Assembly (NCBI RefSeq): GCF_021390715.1
Contig: NZ_JAJGWT010000002.1
Span: 62,001 to 126,000 of the forward strand
Origin: Tenacibaculum piscium
GTDB taxonomy: Bacteria > Bacteroidota > Bacteroidia > Flavobacteriales > Flavobacteriaceae
DNA: 64,000 bases
Direction: 5' to 3'
Positions 1 to 7,575 of this stretch are shown piece after piece (position 1 is the first letter of the stretch; each line of letters starts with the position of its first letter). The position numbers and the translations under genes were made by a program. Below the pieces are notes generated by a model. It did no database searches. It worked only from the letters and a program-made list of their open reading frames with translations, and was not told the origin of the DNA.

Positions 1-175
1 TCTTAAAACCATATTTCAAAGGAATAATAGTATCTTTTGGTATCTCTTTTAGTATCTTTTTTGAAGTATTTTTCAGGTTATTTTTTGCATTATTTCCTGT
101 GTTTTGCGAAAACGAAACAACACTTATCAGTAAGATAAGTGTTGTTAAGAATATATTGATAACTGTTTTTTTCAA
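1..175 (-). CDS. sprA: SprA N-terminus (cell-surface gliding / T9SS translocon protein), partial
   Basis: Only about 58 N-terminal codons lie in the window; the gene runs off the left edge. The frame opens with TTG at 175-173, six bases after the ruvA stop, and an in-frame stop (the ruvA TAA itself, 184-182) excludes a longer start; no ATG follows in frame. It encodes a basic start, a hydrophobic stretch (residues about 5-20) and a VSFSQ-type signal peptidase I site, so an exported protein. The sprA assignment rests on family knowledge: maeB-ruvA-sprA is a recurrent order in Flavobacteriaceae. SprA is the very large outer-membrane channel of the type IX secretion system. The sequence seen here is too short to prove the identity. 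Confidence 0.62.
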   Translation of the reverse strand, partial: MKKTVINIFLTTLILLISVVSFSQNTGNNAKNNLKNTSKKILKEIPKDTIIPLKYGFK

Positions 176-181
176 GCTGTT

Positions 182-763
182 TTATAAATTTTTCAACGCC
201 TGTTTTATTAGTGTTTCAACACTAGCGTCAGGTGTTTCTTTTAGTATATTTCCAAGAACTCTGTCTGCTTGTTTTGGTAAAAAGCCAAGTACTTGTAAAG
301 CAGATAACGCTTCTTCTTTATTTGTATTGTTTTGGGTGATTGAAACTTCGTCTAAATCAAAGATTTTCACTATTTTATCTTTTAAATCGACAATAACGCG
401 TTGTGCAGTTTTCACGCCAATTCCTTTAACAGCTTGTATTGCTTTCACATTTTCTGAAGCGATGGCTTGTTGTATTTCTTCGGATGTCATCGATGACAAC
501 ATCGTTCTCGCAATACTTGGTCCTACGCCAGATACGGAGGTTAGCAATCTAAAAATCTCTCGTTCTACTTTATTGAAAAACCCATATAACGTGTGTGCAT
601 CATCCCGAATTGATAAATGCGTATATAAAAGTACGTTTTCATCGGCAGGTAATAAGGAATAGGTATGTAAAGAAATATGCAATAAATATCCTACGCCATT
701 ACAATCGATGACTACATGCGTAGGGCTTTTTTCTACGAGTTTTCCTTTTAGTTGTGTTATCAT
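182..763 (-). CDS. ruvA: Holliday junction DNA helicase subunit RuvA
   Basis: RuvA tetramers bind the four-way Holliday junction and load the RuvB motor for branch migration in recombinational repair in the cytoplasm. The 193-residue protein has the usual length and opens with the OB-fold domain (MITQLKGKLVEK). Two helix-hairpin-helix motifs follow, SGVGPS at residues 78-83 and KGIGVKT at 113-119, and a C-terminal RuvB-binding domain covers residues about 145-193. It lies 58 bases downstream of maeB and six bases upstream of the sprA-like start, probably in one transcript. ruvB and ruvC are not in the window. Confidence 0.97.
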   Translation of the reverse strand: MITQLKGKLVEKSPTHVVIDCNGVGYLLHISLHTYSLLPADENVLLYTHLSIRDDAHTLYGFFNKVEREIFRLLTSVSGVGPSIARTMLSSMTSEEIQQAIASENVKAIQAVKGIGVKTAQRVIVDLKDKIVKIFDLDEVSITQNNTNKEEALSALQVLGFLPKQADRVLGNILKETPDASVETLIKQALKNL

Positions 764-821
764 TTACTTGATTTTCAAGGGTTCTAAAATAAACAAAAAT
801 TTATATTAATTTTTAAATTAT

Positions 822-3107
822 TTATGATTGCTTATTTTTTCGTTCTTTATTTTGAGCATCTACAACGGCAACTGCGGCCATATTTACCATTTCATCGACA
901 CTTGCACCTAGTTGTAAGATATGCACAGGTTTACTCATTCCTAATAAAATAGGTCCAACAGATTCTACACCATCAAGTTGTTTCATCAACTTGTAGGTAA
1001 TATTTGCTGATTCTAAATTTGGAAATATTAAAATATTTGGTCTTTTACCATTTAATTTAGAGAATGGAAATTCTTTGGCTAATAATTCAGGATTTAAGGC
1101 AAAATCGGCTTGTAATTCTCCATCAACAATTACATTTGGGTGATGACGGTGAATATACGCAACGGCTTCTCTTATTTTCACTGAACTTTCAGCTTTTGAT
1201 GAGCCAAAATTTGAAAAACCTAGCATTGCAATATGTGGTGTCATTCCGAACATTTTAGCAAGTACGGAAGTTAATTGTGTTATTTTGGCTAAATCTTTGG
1301 CTGTTGGATTAATATTAATAGTTGTATCGGCTAAAAACATCGGTCCTTGCTTGGTGAGCATCATGTTTGTTGCTGCTACCCTAGTAACGCCTTTATCTTT
1401 TTCGATTAATTCTAACATTGGCTTTACCACCGATGCGTACGATCTTGAATATCCAGTAATTAGTGCATCTGCTTCTCCAGTATTTACCATCATCGCGGCA
1501 AAATAATTACGTTCACGCATCCATTTTTGCGCCTCTAAAAAGGTAATTCCTTTACGTTGTCTTGTTTTCCAGAAAGTGGTTGCGTATCTGTTTCTAGTGT
1601 CGGTTTGTTCGTCTGTTTTAGGATCGATAATAAGTACATCGGCATCAAAACCTAGTTCTTCTTTCAACTCTAAAATCACGTCTTTTCTTCCTAATAAGAT
1701 TGGAATTGCTATTTTTTCATCAGAAACTCGCTGTGCAGCTTTTAACACATCGATTTGATCTGCTTCAGCAAATACAACACGTTTTGGATCTTTTTTGGCT
1801 CTGTTGTGTAGCAATCTAATTTCTTTACTTCCACTACCAGACCTATCCATTAATTCTTCTCGATATGCTTGCCAATCGGTAATTGGTTCTTGTGCTACAC
1901 CTGATTCCATAGCTGCTTTTGCAATTGCTGGAGGAATTTCATAAATTAATCGAGGATCAAAAGGTTTTGGAATAATATATTCACGACCAAAAGAAAGGCT
2001 CACTTCATCATATACGATATTGACTTGTTCTGGCACCGATTTTTTAGCTAAATCTGCTAAGGCGTGTACGGCTGCCATTTTCATTTCTTCATTAATTTTG
2101 GTGGCTCTAACATCTAAAGCACCTCTAAAAATAAAAGGAAAACCAAGCACATTATTTACTTGATTCGGATGATCAGATCTTCCTGTTGCCATAATAATAT
2201 CATCACGAGTATCCACGGCTGTTTGGTATTCAATTTCAGGATCTGGATTTGCCATGGCAAAAACAATCGGATCTTTTGCCATTGCCAATAACATTGCTGG
2301 CGTTACAATATTTCCTTTTGATAATCCAATAAAAACATCGGCATTATGCATCGCTTCCTCTAAAGTATGTAAGTCTTTATCGGTAGCAAATTCGGCTTTT
2401 TGCGAGCTTAAATCATCTCTATCTTTTCTGATAACACCTTTACTATCGCACATAACCACGTTTTCTCTTTTAGCTCCTAAAGCTAAATACAAACGAGTAC
2501 AAGAAATTGCAGCGGCACCTGCGCCGTTTACTACAATTTTCACATCTGCTATATTTTTACCAATAATTTCGATGGCATTTTTTAACGCTGCAGTAGAGAT
2601 AATAGCGGTTCCATGTTGGTCGTCATGCATTACAGGAATGTCTAACTCCTCGATTAATCTTCGTTCTATTTCAAAAGCTTCAGGAGCTTTAATATCTTCT
2701 AAATTAATCCCACCAAAAGTTGGTGCAATCGCCTTGACCGTTTCTACAAATTTATCCACATCAGTGGTATCAACTTCAATATCAAAAACATCGATATCTG
2801 CAAAAATTTTAAACAGTAAGCCTTTCCCTTCCATCACTGGTTTAGAAGCCTCTGCCCCTATATTTCCAAGTCCTAAAACAGCTGTTCCGTTTGAAATAAC
2901 GGCTACTAAATTTCCTTTAGCCGTATACTTGTATACATTTTTTTTATCTTTTGCTATTTCTAAACAAGGTGCAGCAACTCCTGGTGAATATGCTAACGAT
3001 AAATCGTGTTGTGTGGCATATTTTTTAGTAGGTACTACTGCTATTTTCCCTGGTTTTGGCTTGGCATGATATAACAAAGCTTCACGTCTTTTTCTAGAAT
3101 CACTCAT
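822..3107 (-). CDS. maeB: NADP-dependent malic enzyme with C-terminal phosphotransacetylase-like domain
   Basis: Oxidatively decarboxylates malate to pyruvate, giving NADPH at the TCA/gluconeogenesis branch. At 761 residues it matches the hybrid MaeB class: malic enzyme domain (residues about 1-430, with SYSPGVAAPC-like and HDDQHGTA motifs and the nucleotide-binding GAGAAAISC), then a phosphate acetyl/butyryltransferase-like domain (about 430-755). In this class the second domain is usually regulatory (acetyl-CoA sensing) rather than catalytic; that is family knowledge. A TATATTTG -7 box lies upstream (3142-3135, minus strand), but I find no TTG at the matching distance. First gene of the maeB-ruvA-sprA group. 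Confidence 0.96.
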   Translation of the reverse strand: MSDSRKRREALLYHAKPKPGKIAVVPTKKYATQHDLSLAYSPGVAAPCLEIAKDKKNVYKYTAKGNLVAVISNGTAVLGLGNIGAEASKPVMEGKGLLFKIFADIDVFDIEVDTTDVDKFVETVKAIAPTFGGINLEDIKAPEAFEIERRLIEELDIPVMHDDQHGTAIISTAALKNAIEIIGKNIADVKIVVNGAGAAAISCTRLYLALGAKRENVVMCDSKGVIRKDRDDLSSQKAEFATDKDLHTLEEAMHNADVFIGLSKGNIVTPAMLLAMAKDPIVFAMANPDPEIEYQTAVDTRDDIIMATGRSDHPNQVNNVLGFPFIFRGALDVRATKINEEMKMAAVHALADLAKKSVPEQVNIVYDEVSLSFGREYIIPKPFDPRLIYEIPPAIAKAAMESGVAQEPITDWQAYREELMDRSGSGSKEIRLLHNRAKKDPKRVVFAEADQIDVLKAAQRVSDEKIAIPILLGRKDVILELKEELGFDADVLIIDPKTDEQTDTRNRYATTFWKTRQRKGITFLEAQKWMRERNYFAAMMVNTGEADALITGYSRSYASVVKPMLELIEKDKGVTRVAATNMMLTKQGPMFLADTTININPTAKDLAKITQLTSVLAKMFGMTPHIAMLGFSNFGSSKAESSVKIREAVAYIHRHHPNVIVDGELQADFALNPELLAKEFPFSKLNGKRPNILIFPNLESANITYKLMKQLDGVESVGPILLGMSKPVHILQLGASVDEMVNMAAVAVVDAQNKERKNKQS

Positions 3108-3247
3108 AGTTTCGTTGTTGTTTGTTTGAACTCACAAATATACATTTTTGTAAGGGAGTTAAAAGTTAAAAATATTACTAAAATAATCTAATACAAGATA
3201 ATTTCTTCTTAATTTTGTTTTTTTACTTAAAACAAATAATATAGAAT

Positions 3248-3883
3248 ATGGATACCTCCCCTAGGCAAATAATTGACGAAGAAGTAAAATGGGATAAAAC
3301 CCAAACAATTGTTAGTAAAACTGATACTGCAGGAACAATTCTTTACGCCAATAGTGTATTTACAGATGCCTGTGAATATAGTGCTATTGAATTAATTGGT
3401 GAGCCTCATAATATTATCAGACACCCAGATATGCCTAAAGTTGCTTTTAAGGCCTTATGGGATGCCTTGAAGCAAGAACAGAACTATCATGCCATTGTAA
3501 AGAACTTAACAAAAACAGGTAGATATTATTGGGTTATTACTGATTTCACCATTGATAAAGATGATGCTGGAAATGTTACGGGATACACTGCACGAAGAAA
3601 ATCAGTACCGCCTAGTGTTGTTAAAAAAATCGAACCTTTATATCAGATATTATTAGATATTGAAAAACTAAAAGGTGAAAAAGCAAGTGAACTCTATTTT
3701 GAAGCCTACTTAAAAGAAGAAGTTGGTAAAAGTTACGACGAATTTGTCGTAGATTTATTCAAAGAAGAATCTTTAAATGAAGAAAAGCTAAAAAAGATAG
3801 CTGAAATAAAAGAAATAGAGCCTGAATACGAAAGTAAACTTAAAAAGGGCTTAAATTGGTTTTTCTTTGGTGATTTCATCTAA
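3248..3883 (+). CDS. Aer-type PAS domain protein, first of a tandem pair
   Basis: A 211-residue soluble protein with one N-terminal PAS domain (residues about 15-125) and no transmembrane segment, kinase, HAMP or methyl-accepting domain. The PAS core carries the Aer signature: PHNIIRHPDMP, then KNLTKTGRYYWV and ITGYTARR-like strands. In E. coli Aer the RHPDMP region helps bind FAD for redox sensing, so a flavin-linked redox sensor is a reasonable inference. The C-terminal part (about 140-211) is helical and charged, contains YLKEEVGKSYDEFVVDLF and ends in KKGLNWFF, a motif shared with the next gene. What output it controls is unknown. It has its own downstream hairpin terminator. Confidence 0.85.
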   Translation: MDTSPRQIIDEEVKWDKTQTIVSKTDTAGTILYANSVFTDACEYSAIELIGEPHNIIRHPDMPKVAFKALWDALKQEQNYHAIVKNLTKTGRYYWVITDFTIDKDDAGNVTGYTARRKSVPPSVVKKIEPLYQILLDIEKLKGEKASELYFEAYLKEEVGKSYDEFVVDLFKEESLNEEKLKKIAEIKEIEPEYESKLKKGLNWFFFGDFI

Positions 3884-3925
3884 ACAGAGGAACTAACTAG
3901 CTCATAATAACACGAATACTATAGG

Positions 3926-3956
3926 AAACTGCTTACTTAAAACATAAGCAGTTTTT
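3926..3956 (+). terminator. Rho-independent terminator after first PAS gene
   Basis: Stem AAACTGCTTA (3926-3935) pairs with TAAGCAGTTT (3945-3954), loop of nine bases, followed by a short T run. It separates the two PAS genes, which therefore appear to be transcribed separately. Confidence 0.75.
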
Positions 3957-3988
3957 CTGCGTTATACAAATATTTAATTGATTTAACA

Positions 3989-4018
3989 TTGCAGTGTTAA
4001 GTAAATGTTATAATTTTG
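3989..4018 (+). promoter_or_regulatory. Bacteroidota-type promoter for second PAS gene
   Basis: TTG at 3989-3991, exactly 19 bases, then TAATTTTG at 4011-4018. This fits the TTG-N19-TAnnTTTG pattern of the primary sigma factor in Bacteroidota. The start codon is 24 bases further on, so the leader would be about 18-20 nt. Confidence 0.75.
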
Positions 4019-4042
4019 CGGTGTTAAAGATAAAAAAAACAA

Positions 4043-4657
4043 ATGATAAAAAACCCACTTCGCCCCCAGCAAATTATTAATGAAGAAATAAAATGGGACA
4101 AAACACAAACAATTATTAGTAAAACAGATGCTTCTGGAACTATTTTGTACATGAATGATGCTTTTGAAGCAGTTTCTGAATACAATAAAATTGAATTGAT
4201 TGGCGAACCTCATAATATTATTAGGCACCCGGATATGCCTAAAATTATTTTCAAAGTATTATGGGAAAACTTAAAAGGAAAAAAGAACTTTCATGCCATT
4301 GTTAAAAACCTAACCAGAACAGGTAGATATTACTGGGTAATTACTGATTTCACCATCGATAAAGATGAAAAAGGAAATGTAGTTGGTTATACTGGTCGTA
4401 GAAAATCCTTACCAAATAGTGTTGTCGAAAAAATAGCACCACTTTATAAAACACTTCTAGAAATAGAAAAAATAAAAGGTGAACCTGCGAGTAAATTATA
4501 TTTCGATGCCTATTTAAAAGAAGAAATCGGTAAAAGTTATGACGATTTTGTCGTAGATTTATTTACAGATGAATCTATGAAAAATCAAAAAATAGAAAAA
4601 GTAGCAGCCGAAGAAAAACCTAAAAAAGGATTAAAATGGTTTTTTTCTAAAAACTAA
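4043..4657 (+). CDS. Aer-type PAS domain protein, second of a tandem pair
   Basis: A 204-residue paralogue of the gene just upstream, similar along its whole length. It keeps the PAS core with PHNIIRHPDMP, the TGRYYWVITDFTIDKD segment, the GKSYDDFVVDLF segment and the terminal KKGLKWFF. Divergence is concentrated at the N-terminus, at residues about 30-45 and in the variable linker before the tail. No membrane or output domain is present. It has its own consensus promoter and a strong downstream terminator, so expression can differ from its twin. By analogy with Aer it probably binds a flavin; the partner is unknown. Confidence 0.86.
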   Translation: MIKNPLRPQQIINEEIKWDKTQTIISKTDASGTILYMNDAFEAVSEYNKIELIGEPHNIIRHPDMPKIIFKVLWENLKGKKNFHAIVKNLTRTGRYYWVITDFTIDKDEKGNVVGYTGRRKSLPNSVVEKIAPLYKTLLEIEKIKGEPASKLYFDAYLKEEIGKSYDDFVVDLFTDESMKNQKIEKVAAEEKPKKGLKWFFSKN

Positions 4658-4691
4658 TCGTTTTTAAACTTAAAATTATCCGAAAATAAAA

Positions 4692-4730
4692 AAGCTATCT
4701 AAATTCATAAATTTAGATAGCTTTTTTTTT
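4692..4730 (+). terminator. Rho-independent terminator after second PAS gene
   Basis: AAGCTATCTAAAT and ATTTAGATAGCTT form a perfect stem around a very short loop, followed by a run of nine T (4722-4730). Confidence 0.9.
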
Positions 4731-4833
4731 ATTAAAACAGTATTTTTTTTAGTTTCATTTATTATCTTTTTCTTAACAAATAATTTCGGAACTTTGTATC
4801 TTCTACAAATCGATGCTTTTAAATTTTTTATCC

Positions 4834-7536
4834 ATGAAAAATATATATAAAATACTGATAACCATATTTATTGCTTTGTTAATTTTATTAATTTCAATAC
4901 CCTTTTTATTTCAAGATAAAATTATCACATTAGTTAAAAAAACAGTAAATAATAACATCACGGCACAGTTAAATTTTTCAGAAGCAGATCTTAGTTTGTT
5001 TCGAGATTTTCCAAACGCATCAGTGCGACTCTCTAATGTTTCTATCATCAATAAAGAACCTTTTGATGGCGATACCTTATTATTTGCCAAAGAAATTAAT
5101 TTGGACTTAAAACTTACCGAATTATTAAAAAAAGCAACAGAAAAACTGACTATTCAATCTTTTTCTATTGAAGATGCAACGGTTAATGTTCTGGTCAATC
5201 AAGCAGGAATTGCCAATTATGATATTGCAAAACCAACAAAAAATACGCCAGAAAACACCGAAATAAATAATCAAGAAAATCAAGCAACAAGCAATTTTGG
5301 ACTTGCGATTAATTCCTATGCTATCAAAAATACATTGATAAAATATCATGATAAAAAAAGCAAGCTAAAACTTATATTAACAGATTTTAATCATCATGGT
5401 AAAGGTGATTTTTCAGAAGCTATTTCGGAATTAAACACGCAAACAACTACGAATATTTCATTTGAAATGGATGGAAATTCTTATGCGAAAAATCAAAAAA
5501 TAGCCTTAGACGCCCTGTTAAAAATAGACTTAGTTAATAGTAAATTTTCATTTTTAAAAAATGAAGCCAAACTAAATGAATTGCCCTTAATTTTTGACGG
5601 ATATGTACAATTAAATGAAAAAAATCAAGAAGTAGCTTTAAGCTTTAAAACGCCTTCTTCCGATTTTAAAAACTTTTTAGGATTAGTCCCTAAAAGCTAT
5701 ACAAAAAGTATCGAAAATGTAAAAACATCAGGAAACTTTAGCATATCAGGAACTGTAAAAGGACTCGTAACCGATACTAAAATTCCGCTTTTAGATATTT
5801 CCGTAAAAGCCGAAAATGCTTCTTTTAAATATCCTGATTTACCTAAAAGTGTGCGCAATATTACCATGGATATGCGCTTGAAAAATACTTCTGGAATGAT
5901 AGATGATACTTTTATAACAATCAACGGACTTTCTTTTAAAATTGATGAAGATATTTTTTCTGGTAGTGGAACTGCTTATAACATCACCAAAAACCCAAAA
6001 ATTGACGCTAAATTAAAAGGAACTTTAAACTTAGCAAACCTTCATAAAGCGTATCCTGTTAGCTTAGAAAATGAATTACAAGGAATTTTAAAAGCCGATT
6101 TACATACCCAATTCGATGTAAATGCCATTCAAAATAATGTGGTAAATCGCATTAAAAATAATGGGCATATTGAAGTAGATAATCTTGTATTTTCTTCGGA
6201 TGAAATGATACACCCAATCCATATAAAAAGTACGAAAATTAATTTTACACCTACAGTCGTTACCCTAGAAAACTTTGATGCAACCACAGGAAAAAGTGAT
6301 ATCAAGGCTACTGGAGAACTTCAAAATTTAGTAGGATTTGTTCTTGCTGATAAAAATTTACAAGGAAATTTTAAGCTAAATTCCAACGCTTTTTATCTGA
6401 ATGATTTTATGCAAGAAACTGCTACTGAAAATTCAAAAAAAGAACAAGATAAAAATCAAGAAACAACAACGGCTTCCTTAAAAATTCCCGCATTCTTAGA
6501 TTGTAAAATTTTAGCCAACGCAAATACCGTTTATTACGATAATTTAACCCTGAAAAAAGTAACAGGAATCTTATTGATAAAAAATCAAAAAGCAACCTTG
6601 CAAGATGTAAATGCACAACTATTTAAAGGAAATATTTCTTTTAACGGAACTGTAAACACGCAGGAAAAAACACCTTCTTTTAATATGGATTTAGGCATCA
6701 AATCTTTTGATATAGCCGAATCTTTTAACGGATTGGAATTACTTAAAGCTATCAGCCCGATTGCAGGAGCGATGACAGGAAACTTAAATTCAACCATTAA
6801 TTTATCAGGAGTTTTAAATAATGATTTTACACCCGATTTAGCATCCTTATCAGGAAAAGCATTGGCAGAATTATTAAACACTAAAATTAATCCAGAAAAA
6901 ACAAAAGCGTTAAGCCTTTTAAGTAATAAAATTTCATTTATTGATATGAATAAACTAAACTTAAAAGACCTTAAAACACAAGTATCTTTTGAAAAAGGAC
7001 AAGTTGTTGTAAAACCTTTTCAATTAAAATATAACGATATTGACATTAATGTAGGCGGAAGTCATAGTTTTGACCAAAATATGAATTATAACATCACCTT
7101 AAATGTGCCCGCCAAATATTTAGGAAGCGAAACTCAAGGTTTACTTGCCAAACTAAGCGAAAAAGATCAAAATATGACCATACCAATTACCGCAAATATT
7201 ACAGGAAATATGAAAAACCCTTCGGTAAAAACAGATATGGCTTCTTCGGTAAAAAATTTAAGTCAAAAATTAATAGAACAACAAAAAGAAAATTTAATTA
7301 ACAAAGCACTTGGGAAAATATCAGGAAATAAAACTACAAATCAAGCTACAAATTCAGTAAATAACACTGTCAAATCAACCGTAAATACTATCGGGAATCT
7401 ACTGGGAACTAAAAAAACAGATTCCACTAAAACAAACACGACCAAAACAGAAAAAACTACAGAAACTGTAAAAAAAGTAACCGATGTTTTAGGCGGATTA
7501 TTTGGTAAGAAAAAGAAAAAAGAAGACGAAAAATAA
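4834..7536 (+). CDS. AsmA-like envelope protein
   Basis: A long AsmA-family protein, about 900 residues. One N-terminal membrane helix (ILITIFIALLILLISIPFLF) is followed by a large, repetitive beta-rich periplasmic region, with typical AsmA features near the start (LFRDFPNASVRLSNVSI, then LDLKLTELL) and the AsmA C-terminal domain around residues 560-820. The last 80 residues are low-complexity Thr/Lys/Asn and end in a lysine-rich tail. AsmA relatives are thought to help lipid traffic between membranes; the role here is inferred. I prefer the ATG at 4834 over the in-frame ATG at 4813 because it places MKNIYK directly before the helix. It is followed 39 bases later by the DUF5686 gene. Confidence 0.85.
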   Translation: MKNIYKILITIFIALLILLISIPFLFQDKIITLVKKTVNNNITAQLNFSEADLSLFRDFPNASVRLSNVSIINKEPFDGDTLLFAKEINLDLKLTELLKKATEKLTIQSFSIEDATVNVLVNQAGIANYDIAKPTKNTPENTEINNQENQATSNFGLAINSYAIKNTLIKYHDKKSKLKLILTDFNHHGKGDFSEAISELNTQTTTNISFEMDGNSYAKNQKIALDALLKIDLVNSKFSFLKNEAKLNELPLIFDGYVQLNEKNQEVALSFKTPSSDFKNFLGLVPKSYTKSIENVKTSGNFSISGTVKGLVTDTKIPLLDISVKAENASFKYPDLPKSVRNITMDMRLKNTSGMIDDTFITINGLSFKIDEDIFSGSGTAYNITKNPKIDAKLKGTLNLANLHKAYPVSLENELQGILKADLHTQFDVNAIQNNVVNRIKNNGHIEVDNLVFSSDEMIHPIHIKSTKINFTPTVVTLENFDATTGKSDIKATGELQNLVGFVLADKNLQGNFKLNSNAFYLNDFMQETATENSKKEQDKNQETTTASLKIPAFLDCKILANANTVYYDNLTLKKVTGILLIKNQKATLQDVNAQLFKGNISFNGTVNTQEKTPSFNMDLGIKSFDIAESFNGLELLKAISPIAGAMTGNLNSTINLSGVLNNDFTPDLASLSGKALAELLNTKINPEKTKALSLLSNKISFIDMNKLNLKDLKTQVSFEKGQVVVKPFQLKYNDIDINVGGSHSFDQNMNYNITLNVPAKYLGSETQGLLAKLSEKDQNMTIPITANITGNMKNPSVKTDMASSVKNLSQKLIEQQKENLINKALGKISGNKTTNQATNSVNNTVKSTVNTIGNLLGTKKTDSTKTNTTKTEKTTETVKKVTDVLGGLFGKKKKKEDEK

Positions 7537-7575
7537 TTTGTTACGACAAATAAAAACAGGTGTATTCAATAAATT

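Noticed and set aside
99..662. Open frame of 187 codons on the plus strand over ruvA
   Set aside because: Fully antisense to a clear RuvA with complete motifs; Ser/Thr/Phe/Ile-rich composition typical of an antisense shadow.
2254..3069. Open frame of 271 codons antisense to maeB
   Set aside because: No recognisable domain, and the opposite strand encodes the conserved malic enzyme region.
3188..3217. Full promoter before the first PAS gene
   Set aside because: TAATTTTG is present at 3210-3217, but no TTG lies at the correct distance, so it is not listed as a promoter.
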